This document shows positions 46,491 to 59,000 of a stretch of 64,000 bases of DNA, one piece after another. The notes beneath the pieces are model-generated. The model saw only the letters and a list, made by a program, of their open reading frames with translations, was not told where the DNA came from and did not search any database. This DNA comes from Hymenopellis radicata (lineage: Eukaryota; Basidiomycota; Agaricomycetes; Agaricales; Physalacriaceae), in NCBI GenBank assembly GCA_015501595.1, contig JADNRX010000093.1, positions 99,063 to 163,062 on the forward strand, written 5' to 3'. Made by a program: the position numbers and the translations under genes. Positions within the stretch are counted from its first letter, which is position 1; each line of letters starts with the position of its first letter.

Positions 46491-47742
46491 CTACTCAACA
46501 CAGAGCCTAAACACCATGGATGTTCCGATGGCAAGATTGCTGGGACATGGTGCATCGGCGGCTGTGAAGAGCTTGCACATCTCGAAGGGCTTGTGCATAT
46601 CTCGAAGTGCAGCTTCCCTCTTTAATTTCTCCAACTCCGCCGTAGCCAGTTGCGCTTCCTTCTCGGCCGCCTCAGCTCTCAATCGCTGCCCAATGACGCA
46701 GTCCTCCAGAGCGCGCTTTTCCCTCTCCACCTGGTTGATGATCAGAAGCTGTCTGTAGAGGAAAAGGAGTACTCACGCGCTGCATTTCTTCTTGCTTCTC
46801 CGTGCTCGCCAAACGGAACTGGTGCTGGTCATATTTCCACTTCATTTCTACTTCTGCCAAGTGCTCCTTGGTGACGCTGGTATCCCGGGGTAGAAATGGG
46901 CCAGTGACGTCCTTGCCATTAACCAACCGAAGTATCCCGAACTTGCCCATAGCCTTCAAGTCACGAGAGGAATAGTCGACAAGCCTGCCCTCTTGCTCTG
47001 CGAGTCGAATAACTGCGTTCCACACCCAAGCCGACATGTGATAGCAGTTCTGGGATACGAGGTTATATTCGGGGGCGACTTTCTGCGTGGCAAAGTCGAT
47101 TAGGGAAGCCAGCCGTTCAAGGCTGAAGGGGAATTGGTCCGGCTGGAGGAATTTCAGGACGGCTTGGGCTTTGTCAGCCGCAGGAGGGTGAGTACGTCTA
47201 TTTGAGAGACGTATTTCGATCCTGTCGTCTGCGTCGAAGGTTGAACAAGCGGAGGAGCTTATGAGGGGAAACCGAAAACGCGACCGAATAGAAGCGCGGT
47301 GCTTGGCGTGGTGATCAACCCCAACGAAGGTTTCCTGATGAAGAAGGGTAGCGATATGGGATTTAGATTTATGAGGATGAGTATGACGGAATTCTTTGTC
47401 CACAGAGCGATGAAAGTCCACCTCTGCGGAGATATTAGGATGGATGACGCCGTCAATCATATACACGACGTGTGCTGTGAGGTACTCGTGGTACGGTGAG
47501 ACCTCCGTCTTGTGGTAGACGAGGTGTGTCACCGCACTCTGGAGAGCGAGGTTTTGTCCGGAACGACGGCTGGCGTCGAGCACTGCTCGAAGGTATACCC
47601 CAGCAGTGTTGGCGGAGAGACCATCCCGCCGAAAGAGATAGGTGTTTGCGGGAATAGTGGTATGAACATCATTCCGTGATGAAGCGGGGATGGAAGCTGG
47701 GGTAGATAAACGAGGGCCGAAGTTCGCAGCCGAGGTGCACAT
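46491..47742 (-). CDS. Unassigned Agaricomycete protein, paralogue 1 (possible papain-like fold)
   Basis: Two exons (intron 46731-46776) sum to 1206 nt, 401 residues. Domain-like core: YLFRRDGLSANTAGVYLRAV, LALQSAVTHLVYHKTE, YLTAHVVYMIDGVIHPNIS, FSLERLASLIDFATQKV, YNLVSQNCYHMSAWVWNAV. A coiled coil closes the protein (EREKRALEDCVIGQRLRAEA and on). Asn-Cys-Tyr followed by a hydrophobic helix recalls the Cys motif of permuted papain-like (NlpC/LRAT-type) folds, and an upstream His is present, but this is inference. The frame is open to a GTG at 47757; the first ATG is 47742. Closely related to the gene at 48224-49383 on the same strand. No signal peptide. Confidence 0.65.
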
Positions 47743-48223
47743 GATGTAGTTGCACACTCAGAGCGTAGGTGAAGAAGTGACTCGGAATGACCAGTTTGTC
47801 GCAGCATACGGACTTATATGTGTGCCAAAGGTGATACCAAATGCGCACCCAGGGAAAGCGCTAACGCTGATTTGACGCTGATACAAAGTTTAGCTGTCGA
47901 GCTTCGTTAGTGTCTGCTATCTGGCGGAGTGCGCCTTGCACTTACCTCGTTGTCAATTAAATGGAATGATGTATGTCGCTGACTGACGATGCACAGCTAA
48001 CACTCTCCGAGTGTCAGAACAGATGTTTCGTTCGTGCCATCATACACTTGTCATAGTCTTCGAGAAACGACTGCATGCCTAAGACTGCAGCATAACTGTT
48101 CGAGTGAATCAATCTTCGCGGACAAACGAACTTTCTCACTGATTGGCGCGCCTAAAGCGAGATGGATCGATTTCCGGAAGAAAGGTCAAGTATATGTCAA
48201 TCGATATGTAAAAGATTAACTCA
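47743..48223. other. Intergenic region between tandem paralogues
   Basis: No gene seen. Presumed 5' flank of paralogue 1 and 3' flank of paralogue 2. Confidence 0.5.
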
Positions 48224-49383
48224 TTATAGATGTGACTCGAGTTTCAACAATTGGCTGTAACGCTGCTGAGACTCGCGCTTTGCTGCCTCTGCTTGATCAG
48301 CCAGTGCTCTCGCTTCTTGAATACGATTCAGTTGCGTGTTCGCCTCCTCTCGCGCCCGTTCTTCTGCCTGTGTAAAGTAAAGACAATGAAAGACGCGTGG
48401 AATTGAGAAGCACGAACCAAAGATTTCTCTTTGCTCTTCGATTCGAATTCACTTTCCCAGCGCTTCCATATATGCCCAAAGTCGGCAATAGTTTCAGGCG
48501 TCACAGATATGCTGTCGAAACGACAAGGAGGCTTCCCAACCTTTGTAACCATTGACTTTCTTCGTTGCTGGCCAGGGAGGTCTCTGCGTCCCTCCGCGTC
48601 AACACCCCGGGATTCGACGACATGACTAGCTGACATTTCAGCAACTGCGTTCCATACCCACGCCGTCGGGAGGTAGCCCTCCGGAGAACCCTTGGAGTCC
48701 GCAGTTGTTGTGTTCACAGCGAAATCCACGAGGCACACCAGCTGCTCCAAGCTGAAGCGTGATTGCTCTGGGACAAGAAAAGTCAGGTCTGCGACGTGAG
48801 GCAGACCATGCCGCCACGACGTGTTATCCATGGGATAGATTCGAAGGCTGTTGGCGGAGTACAGTCCTTCTTGATATGTAGATGATGCAAGGGGGGATGA
48901 GAAGGATTTTAGATAAGATAATAATCCGGGGTGATGAAGCATTGAAGATATAGAAGAGAATGAACGGCGTTTCTTCCGCGATATCACGCCATGAGACGCT
49001 CTCGTTGGCGGCGGAGTAAGCTCCGGAATGCGAATAGGAAAGTTGACCACGGTGTGGTACGCGGGGTGGACGACGCCAGCGTCGATGAAGGCAACATGTG
49101 CGGAGAGGATTTCCTCGCGAACAGGTGTCAAGGAATAACTATACTCCAGCTTGGTTACGACGTTTTGCAGCGAGACATTATGTCCTGTCGAGGAACACAA
49201 GTCGGCCACCGCGTCAAGATATGCATGAGGCGTTCTAGGAGAGAGGCCATAATCCTTCTGGAACAGAAACGGATTCTCGGGACTCTGAGAAGAGGGCGGG
49301 GGACGAGCCTTGAAGGCAAAGAGAGACTTCACAAAGGTTGCGAACATGACCGTTCCGTAGAGAGATTCAGTGGGGTATGTCAT
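48224..49383 (-). CDS. Unassigned Agaricomycete protein, paralogue 2 (Cys position lost)
   Basis: Two exons (intron 48367-48416) sum to 1110 nt, 369 residues. Aligns by eye with the neighbour at 46491: FLFQKDYGLSPRTPHAYLDA, VSLQNVVTKLEYSYSLT, LSAHVAFIDAGVVHPAY, FSLEQLVCLVDFAVNTTT, LPTAWVWNAVAEMS. The last exon encodes a coiled coil (EEANTQLNRIQEARALADQ). Where paralogue 1 has NCYHMSAWVWNAV this copy has EGYLPTAWVWNAV, so the candidate nucleophile is absent. Both are tandem on the minus strand and probably arose by local duplication. A start at residue 13 (MFATFVKSLFAF) would also fit. Function unknown. Confidence 0.65.
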
Positions 49384-50341
49384 AAATGCGTTCGGCCCCA
49401 GTTATGAAGACGGAGCGTGGGGCAGTCTCTGGACTCAAAATCAATTAAATCGCTACATTTCCACTAGCTGAGAAGACGTACGAAGCCAATTGGCACGAAG
49501 GGCAATCTACCGACCCCGTGCGGAACGGAACAGTCAATTGTCAAACCAGGTGCAAACCAGGCGGACGGAACAGTCAATGGCGCTAACAAACTAAAAACGC
49601 GACGAGCACGAGGACACGGAACACATCGAACTCACTTTGAACACATGTCTGGTATTAAACCTAAACCTAAATCTAAATGTAGGCCGCGGGGCGTGGCGCC
49701 TAACTAGCGCGCGATAACCGCGTATAACAATCATGAGGAGGCTGTAAACGGAGTCGCAGGGTGCCGTTGACGGAAATGCAAGAATCCAGAGAGAGATACC
49801 TAGTTCAGCAACGGCAAGAAGTTCAACGTTGGACAGGAACTTGAGACAGAAAATAAATACCTTCAGGTCGACGCCATTCGAAGCCGAGGTGCACCGTGTA
49901 CCACGACAGCTCGCGACTTGAAAAACGAACAGAGTTTGAGCAAAGTGGTAACAAGCAAAAGGCATCGATCGTCAAGTTCCCACGGTCGTCCGCTGTCCAA
50001 CAAACTGCAGGAGTACCTCAAGCAAGCAAGAACAAATCTCCATCATTAAATTAGAACTCGAGTACAAACAACAAACAAAACGCCATCATTCAACTCATTA
50101 CAGTTGAAAACTAAATTGTTTGTCCACTAGGTACTAAAAATGATGGATGGATGGATGAGTTCTGGTATGATACATCGGAATGGGAGATGGATGGGAGACA
50201 GACAAAAAAAAAGAGCATACATGTATAGATAACAAGATGATAGCACGATGCAAAAAAAAAAAAAAAGGCTACAGGTCCTCATATGAAGAATGAATGAAAA
50301 AGGTAAGTACAGATGGGAAAGAAGATGCCCTCTCTCTAATG
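49384..50341. other. Intergenic region with simple repeats
   Basis: No gene supported. Contains a degenerate (aacctaa)n tract at about 49650-49675, an atgg-repeat at about 50140-50157 and a run of about 15 A at about 50252-50266. It includes the 3' flank of the histidine kinase. Confidence 0.5.
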
Positions 50342-53300
50342 TTACACCATTAATATTACGCAGAGCAGCAGCCACAACGGACGGGAAGAAAACCAAGCGG
50401 TATAATCAATAGGGGTATCCAAACCACGACTAGTTCGTCGAACTCGAACCCGCCACGAACTCGAGTTGCCACGGCGCAGGAGCAGGTTGCGCGCCACAGT
50501 CGATTTCTCGGTGGCAAGCTTGTTGATCGCGTTCAACAGGTCGTTGCGCCGTAGCGGCTTGGTGATATGGTCGTCCATGCCGGCTTGTAAACATCGCTCG
50601 CGATCGCCAATCACTGAAATGAACGTCAGAAGAGCAGGCACGCAATGGAGAAGCACGTACTGGCATGCGCTGTCAGCGCGATAATGGGTATCGGAGGTAT
50701 ACCTTCCTGCATCTCCCACGACCGGATGAGCTCCGTGGCTTCCATTCCACCCATGAAGGGCATGGACACGTCCATCTAAACAATGATCATCAATTCAATA
50801 GTATATGTCGGCGAAAGAGAAGACTCACAAGGATAATATCAAACGGCCTGCTCTGGCGCACTCTGCTCTTGTAAGCGTCGACGGCCAGACTGCCATTCTC
50901 AGCAATCTCCACGGAATGTCCGTACTTCTCGAGAATCTTGACGGCGAGCTTCTGGTTGACGAGATTGTCTTCGGCGAGAAGAATGTCAAAGGCCAAGTCG
51001 TTGGGCACGAGAACGGAGTTGACGGTATTGGACTCGAGAGCCGAAATTAACGCCGAAGAAAGATCGTGCGTACTCGTAGGGTTGTTCACTTGAGAACTGA
51101 TGCTGTTGTTCAAACACCATTTCACTGGACGGACGTTAGGACGGCACGAGGAAGAAAACAATGCATCTCACAATCAAGACGTGGGATCTTGGGTGACAGG
51201 AGAACGATGGGGATGTACCGTAGATGCTCGTGTTCGCGAACAGACTCAGCCTAGCGAAAAAGGAGTCAGAAACCGAAACCATGAACAAAACCCTGCTCAC
51301 CATAGCCAACGAATCAACCATAATCGTATCAAAGTGCGGACAATAGTTCTTGTCCGAAACCTGTGACACAACATGTACCATATGCACCTTCAACCCCAGC
51401 TCTTCAATCCTCTCCGCAACACCAGCCTGCGCGCGCATCGAATCCACATACAAGATCGACCGCTTCGCAAACGGCGTCATCTTCCCCATGATGTTCTCCA
51501 TCGTGCAATGACTGATCTGCGAGTGGATCGTGAAGAAGAAGCGACTGCCCTTGTTCACTTCACTCTCCACCCACATATTGCCCTGCATGAGGTTCACCAG
51601 CCGTTTCGATATAGATAAACCGAGACCCGTGCCACCGTATTCCTACGAGATCTCGAATCAGTATCTCGTCCACGGAACAAAGAAAGGCGAAAGTCTCTTA
51701 CCCTAGTCGTCGACCCGTCTGCCTGGCAGAAGGTATCGAAGATAACAGTCAACTTGTCCGTCGCAATGCCTATCCCAGTGTCGCTGACACAGAACTCGAG
51801 GGATACGTTCTGATCATCCTGCGCCACGAGGCGTGCCCACAGAGCAACATGACCCCGCCGCGTCGACTTGGCCGGTGTGAACTTGATCGCGTTCCCAACC
51901 AAGTTTGTGATAACCTGGCGTAGACGCAGAGAGTCGCCGATGAGCTGGTCCGGTATATCGGGTTGAATGTCGAACGTGAGGTCCAAATTGTTCTGAGTCG
52001 CACGAACGACGAGCGTTTTCAGTATCCCAAACACGGTCTGGCGAAGGGAGTAAGAAACCGCTTCCATAGTCATACGACCAGCCTCAACTATAAAAGTGAT
52101 CAACAGACATTTCACAGCAAAACACCATTGAACGTACTCTTCGAAATATCCAAAATGTCGTCGATGATCAATAATAACGACCGCGCCAAGTTGTGCACCA
52201 ACAGCAAGCTCTCACGCTGGGAGCGATCCAAGTCACTATCGAGCGTCAACTCGGTCATACCAATGATACCGTTCATCGGCGTTCTGTCGTAATGTCAGCC
52301 ACGCCGTAGGAGACAGTCGGTGAAAAGGACGTACCGAATCTCGTGGGACATATTCGCCAAGAACTCACTCTTACTCCTATTCGCCAACTCGGCAGCCTCC
52401 CTCGCAGCCGTGTTCCTCTGCATACTATCCCGCAGATTGAAAACCATGCTGTTAATGTGCGACTTCAACGAGTCCATCTCTCCGCTGGCTTTGACAGTGA
52501 TCAAGTTTGTAAAGTCGCCGTCCATAGCTGCCGCCGAGATCTGAGCAAAGCCGCGTACTTGTGTCGTCAAGTTTCCAGCCATGGTGTTGACAGACAATCT
52601 ACCATCAACAATCAGCGTCTGTAGAATAGGGAAGCACGAGAAAACGTACGTGATCTCCTGCCATATACCCTGCACATTCCCAACCGAAGCTACACCTCCC
52701 AGCTTACCCTCCGTGCCCACTTCCCGAGCAACCTTCTTCACCTCAACAGCAAAGAGAGACAACTGATCAATCATCTTATTGATCGTCTCAACCAACTCCA
52801 ACATCTCCCCAGAAACTTGCACATTCGTGATCTTCTGCGTCAAGTCTCCATGCGCCACGGCCGTCTATCGCGGTGATAAGCCAAGGCCAAAAAGTAGGGA
52901 TGCAGCATGCACTCACCGTCGCAGACGAGATCACGCGCACTTGCTGTGTCAACTATCCGTGTTGAAGAATGTTAGCCTACCCACGAAGCTCACAAGGGGC
53001 GCCGGTGACGTACGTTGCTGGCCATAACATTCACATTATCCGTCAACGCCTTCCATGTTCCCGCGACGTTCTTCACTTTCGCCTGACCACCCAAACGCCC
53101 CTCGGTTCCGACTTCCCTGGCGACCCGCGTCACCTCGTCTGCGAAAACGCTCAACGACTCTGTCATCTGATTGACCGTCTCCTTCAACTCGAGGAACTCT
53201 CCCTTGACATCGATCTCGACTTTTTTGGTCAGGTCACCGTTGGCGACGGCCTTGGTAACTTCGGCAATAGACCGCACTTGGTCCGTCAAGTTCATAGCCA

Positions 53301-56007
53301 TCAGATTGACATTGTCCGTCAACGCCTGGTTTAACGTCAATACCATGTACAAAGAAATGCGGAGGGGAGAAACTCACTCTCCACGTCCCATCAACACCTG
53401 GCACAACAGCCTGTCCTCCCAACCTACCCTCCGTACCGACCTCCAAACTCACACGTGTAACCTCGTTTGCAAAGACCCGCAACTGTCCCACCATCTGGTT
53501 GACAGTCTCCTTCAACTCGAGCATTTCTCCCTGAACGTCAACGTCCACAGTCTTCGCCAAGTCGCCCGTAGCGACAGCCTTGGTCACCTTGGATATCGAG
53601 CGGACCTGGTCCGTCAAGTTCGCAGCCATCTTGTTGACGTTCAGAGTCAAATCAGCCCATGTCCCCTTCACCCCTTCCACCTTCGCCTGACCACCAAGTA
53701 TACCCTGTGTACCGACTTCGAGGGCGACTCGTGTAACTTCGGAGGCAAAGCCGTTTAGGTCGTCTACCATAGCGTTGACAGTCGCCTTCAGCTGGTGCAT
53801 CTCGCCCTCGACTTCAATCTCAATTTTGCGCGTCAGGTCTCCTTCAGCGACGGCGGTGGTAACCGAGGCGATGGAACGCACTTGATCCGTCAAGGATAAG
53901 CACATTCTGTTCACCTGCAATGAACAATATTAGAACACGAAACCCAAGCATAGAAACACGATTTACGTTCTTGACTAACTCGAACCAAACCCCTTCGACA
54001 TCAGGTACATCGGCTTGCCCTCCCAATTTGCCTTGACTTCCGACTTCCAGCGTAACACGAGTAACCTCTGCAGCTAAAGCGCGCAAGCGAATAACCATGG
54101 CATTGACCGTGTTTTTCAAGTCCAGGATTTCGCCTCGGGCGTCAACTTCGATTTGCTTGGAGAGATCTCCAACCGCGACAGCTTTAGTAACCGCCGCAAT
54201 AGAGCGTACTTGACTAGTCAAGTTCCCAGCCAACACGTTAACGACATTAGTGAGTTCCTGCAAGTTGCGTTAAGCACTAAAACATCATCGACGTTGACGG
54301 AAGGGTGTACCTTCCATGTTCCATATACACCGGGGACCACAGCCTGACCGCCGAGTTTGCCCTCCGTACCGACCTCGAGACTGACACGAGTAACCTCGTT
54401 GGCGAAGACACGGAGCTGGCCCACCATCTGGTTGACGGTCTCCTTCAGTTCGAGCATCTCTCCCTGCACGTCCACATCAACAAATTTGGTCAAGTCACCG
54501 GTCGCCACTGCCTTGGTAACCTTTGATATGGAGCGCACTTGATCGGTCAGATTGGCGGCCATCTTGTTCACGTTTAGAGTCAAGTCGGCCCATGTTCCTT
54601 TGACGCCTTCCACCTTTGCCTGTCCACCCAAGATACCCTGCGTACCGACTTCGAGGGCGACTCGCGTAACCTCGCTAGCGAACGAATTAAGGTCGTCCAC
54701 CATGGAGTTGACGGTCGTTTTCAATTGGTGCATTTCGCCCTCGACTTCGATCTCGACCTTGCGTGTCAAGTCTCCCTCGGCGACAGCAGTCGTTACAGAT
54801 GCGATAGACCGTACTTGGTCAGTCAAAGATAAGCACATCCTGTTCACCTGTGATCGACGGATGAGAAGGCGTATGGTAACAGCGAAGATGGAAGCGTACA
54901 TTTTTGACCAACTCGAACCAGACACCCTCAACATCTGGAACGGTCGCTTGACCGCCAAGTTTTCCTTGACTTCCGACTTCCAATGTGACCCGCGTAACTT
55001 CGGCAGCTAATGCACGCAGACGTATGACCATGGAGTTTACCGTGTTTTTGAGGTCGAGTATTTCGCCCCGTGCATCGACCTCAATCTGTTTGGAGAGATC
55101 ACCGACAGCGACTGCTTTTGTGACTGCGGCGATGGAGCGGACCTGGCTGGTCAAATTTCCAGCCAATATATTGACGACATCGGTGAGCTCCTGCCAGGTG
55201 CCTTCGACTCCGGGGACGACAGCTTGGCCACCCAGTTTTCCTTGGGTGCCGACCTCTTGGGATACACGGGTGACTTCCTTTGCGAATCGACCGAGTTTTT
55301 CGACCTGTAACGGATGAGTAAGGAGGGGTGTTTGATAAGAGAAATGCGCACCATGGTATTAATGGCAGCTTTAAGTTTATTCATGACTGGACTGTGAACC
55401 TCGACGGTGATCTGTTGGGAAAGATCGCCGTTTGCGACGGCATTGCAGACACGGGCAACATCTTCGACCTGCGCTTTAAGAACTTTGAGCTCCTCGACGG
55501 CGGGTTCGCCACCGTCAAGGGCAGCGATGGCGAGAGGGCCGTCAGACGCGACGAGGGGGATCCGGTGAGAACTGAAGAGGAGATGGGACCGGTGAGGGTA
55601 TGGTGTATTCGGCATGCGCAGGTCGGGCAAAAGTGCTCAGTTCTGCCCTTTGGTGGTGCCGAGGACGGCCCTGAGGAGGTGGACGAGGAGTCGTTGGGCA
55701 TGGGGATGGACGATGGAGCGCCAATGCGGCTCATCGGTGTCTGTTCCCGCGAGTTGGATGCCACGGGCGGCGTTTCGGGAACCGTCGGCATTGAGCGCTC
55801 GATGCTCGGCGACCAGTTGAGTGCATGCTCGGCGTCGCTCATGCGCTTGGCAAGCATCGTAATCTCCCGCAGGACACGGTCCGTCTGCCATGTCGAGGGT
55901 CCAAGGTATTGTGGGATGGGAGTAGTGGGATGTCCGACTGTGTAGACGGATACAAGGGCAACGAGATGTGTAAGGAAGGGATCGGCGGGTTCCGATGTCG
56001 TCGCCAT
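50342..56007 (-). CDS. NIK1: Group III (Nik1/Os-1-type) hybrid histidine kinase with about ten HAMP units
   Basis: Cytosolic osmosensing/fungicide-responsive hybrid kinase upstream of the HOG pathway (family knowledge). From the N terminus: a linker, then about ten HAMP units of roughly 92 residues (55440-52370), H-box MSHEIR, N-box [16 protein letters not shown]-boxes VSDTGIGI and [12 protein letters not shown], and a receiver domain with [10 protein letters not shown], phospho-acceptor in [10 protein letters not shown] and HITKPL. There are many short introns, several at repeated positions between HAMP units. Near 55557 the frame breaks between [13 protein letters not shown] and [16 protein letters not shown]; one extra C in a five-C run repairs it, so this is probably an undercall. 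The start is the ATG at 56007; upstream frame is open only to a GTG. The extreme C terminus (stop at 50342) is uncertain. Confidence 0.9.
53390..55200 (-). repeat. Tandem duplication of a three-HAMP module inside the kinase
   Basis: Two consecutive modules, about 55200-54312 and 54263-53390, each begin with ELT(D/N)VVN(I/V)LAG and contain the same three HAMP units plus an internal intron after ELVKNV. The proteins are almost identical, for example ILDLKNTVN(S/A)MVIRLR and GDLTRK(V/I)[10 protein letters not shown], whereas the DNA differs at many third positions. Confidence 0.85.
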
Positions 56008-59000
56008 CGTCGACGATGGCAAAGCCCTGTGAACGTCGTGCAGGTCCACCAGAAAGCCGCCTGTGCATCACGTGCTATCGAAAAGCCCTGCTGACCTAAA
56101 TTACATTACGGCTTCATACTACGCAGAAACCACGCAGAAGATTCTTAGAGCCCTCCATACTGGGTTGCTGAAATGAAGACTACATAATGTTAAACGATGG
56201 TATTCATCTTTAGCACAATAAGAACGGGAAAAAACCGGGATGGAGAACTTGCCGCTGTACGTACACTGATCATTGGAGTTTAACTGACATTGAAAGTACA
56301 GTAAGCCTCGGTTACAATTGTTCTGGTGACCTTGGAATGGAGACTCCGCCCCCACGTTCGACAGCCAGGACTACCATCCCCATAACGTTAGGAATTAGAC
56401 AGTTCCCGCCCCACATCGGGATATATGAATTCATTTCTGCACAAAATTTAATACCCGTTTGGTAGGGCGCGTATGCGTGCACCGCGATTCATCCAGTGCG
56501 CATGCTCGTATTGTATCCGCTATCAGTATCACACAAACGCACTTGATCATATGGCGGGATGAGGTCATACGGCCATTGCCGGGACGTGATGGATCTCGCA
56601 ACACCGCCGGTCCGCCTTGTCTTCGCCCTAGCACGACCAGGAAACCCATCTTCACTTCGACACTCTTCAGATAGTGTCATACCCTCATCCGCCTTGCGTT
56701 TATGTCAGACTGTCAGTGTATTGGATGCCTGTTCTGCTTTTGCAGCTTTCTTCCGACCAAGTCGATCTTTCATTCTTAGTTATAATTATCGATTCCTATC
56801 TCAGGCCTGTGGCCTCAACGGGTGGCACGCATGCGCTGTACGCTGCACCCCCACTTTCTTAATGCATCCAAAAGTACGTTGCTGGATTATGTGTGCAGAA
56901 ATAATATCCCCATCTCCTCCTACCCCGCCTAAGCCCTCGTCGTCTGAGGCACCCAAACCCGCTACCTCTAGTGGTAACTCGCGGTTAGTGTCAGCCTCCA
57001 ACGAGGAGCATCGCGCTTCGCGCCCCGGAAGGGTGCCGTCTCCGGCTCGTCCACCGCTTCGAACAGGACTTGACGCTGTTGAGACTATTCCACCTTCGCG
57101 CAGCACGCAGGTAATTGCCACTTCCTCAAAGGAGGATGCCAGATGGCCGTCCATTCCCTCTGTCCATGCTTTGACGGCTTCAAAATCAGCAGGGGCCACC
57201 GTCTCGCGGCGGCGACATGAGTCTACTTCGACTACAGCGCCAAACCATTCTCGTCTGACACCACGCTCACCCTCATCTCCGTCATCGGACACAGCTACTG
57301 CTGGTACGGAGCGCGGTCGGTCGAGGCATCGTCGACGTCAATCGCAGGACCCGACTGCAGCGACTTCTGGGTGTTCAAAGTCACCACCTGTACACACCCG
57401 TCCCCACACCCTACGTCTAACACCATCAAAGCTTCATATGCCAAAATTGCAGCTATAGCCGCTAAATCACTTGGACTATCTCTCCGAGACTTTGTATTAG
57501 TATTGGTTCCGGCAACGTAGGACACCTTTTCATTTCCTTTACTGGCTATTCTTATATTCTTTTGGTTGGGGGGCTTTTTTGTGTTTTTTGGTGAAGACTC
57601 AGTCGAGTCTTGAAGGGGAGAGTGTAAGGGGTCTGGGTGCCCGACCCATTACAGTATGGATAGCAGTCGTTCTTCTCTCTTACCACCATGTCGCACTTTT
57701 AGGTCCACTTATCTACGGAATATAGGACTTTGTCGAGCTCGCTTGGTCCTGAGAGGAACCGCCTCTTACATGGTGCGCACTTGGCGCGTAATCGTAATAT
57801 CTGATAAATTTCAGCAGTTTCTCTACAACGTGTACGCGGCCAGACATTTAGTTGAACTGTAAGGAAACGAGCGCAGTTTGATTCTGACTGTGAACTCAGT
57901 GGAGATCAAACAGTGTCCAAAACGATCGAGGATGGATTCTGTTTGCTTTCCGGTTGCCTGCCGCATCGTTTCTTCCATTCACCACCACATCGTCTTTGGT
58001 TTGTACTCAGGCCATTGTGAAACGCTGCCGAATCAAGAGACCACAGGCTCACAGAGCAATGTACGATGGCGCCCCTTGGACGCCGCATGGACTGGAGAAA
58101 AAAACCCCAAGTCCAGGAATTTGTCGCCTGCCTTCTTCACCTCAAACCGCCATGTCCCACATCCCTCAATGACCTTCATCGAAGACCCACCCACCAACAT
58201 CTCTGGCACCTCTCTGGCTCTCTCTTGGATTCTGCGGTCTTCTGTCTGCCTTTGTAAGTGCTCGACGCCGCTGGGACTACGCGCCAGCGTGATATGTTCC
58301 TTCCACTGCCGTCGCACATGTCGCTGAATGGCTATGTCCTCACCGATACCCGCCAGCGAGACAACTCCCTTTGATGATGCTGCTGAGTACCACGCCCGCA
58401 GGCGACGCCTGCCCCACTCGCCGTGTCCACAGTGAGTTCGACCCATTTTTGATACTACTTAACCCTCCTCTGACAGCTTCTGTCATCATTTTCCGACTTC
58501 TGTGACTCGCTAAATCGACATTGCCGAATTCGACGTCTCCTGGATGCGTCTCGCATTCCACATTCGCCGCAGCTTCACAGCGGATTCAATCACCCTCCCA
58601 GTGCGCACTGGCAATGTATATTTGTATATTACTTTTGGTACTTCCTAGGTGTTGTATACACGCAATGCAAATAGGTTCCTTTTCTCTCTTGTATTTCTAG
58701 CAGTACTGCATCTCTAGCGTGAGCGGTAGCATCGACAATGCTCCCAGGAGCAGCGACGGCGACGGGTAGACAAATCGGACAGGGAAGTAGCAGGTGACCG
58801 CGGAACGGACTGCCGGAACAAGCCGTTGGCACTACGACGGCATGGTGCCTCTTCAACTTGACCACGTCCATCAACAGTGACCTTGCACAAATCGCCTCTT
58901 TTGCTGCCGTGGCCACCTCAGCAGAAAACATATGGGTGCATCGCGCAGGACCATGCGACTCGAGCTTTTCGTTCTTCTTTTTTATGCTCTTCGATGGCGC

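Noticed and set aside
49650..49676. aacctaa-like tract resembling telomere repeats
   Set aside because: Degenerate and only about four units; not the ttaggg repeat expected for basidiomycetes.
56559..57458. 299-codon Ser/Pro/Arg-rich frame
   Set aside because: Low complexity, no domain, no clear splice or promoter context; kept only as a remark in the gene-poor region.
58033..58446. 137-codon minus-strand frame
   Set aside because: Overlaps a plus-strand frame of similar length (57878-58327); no supporting feature for either.
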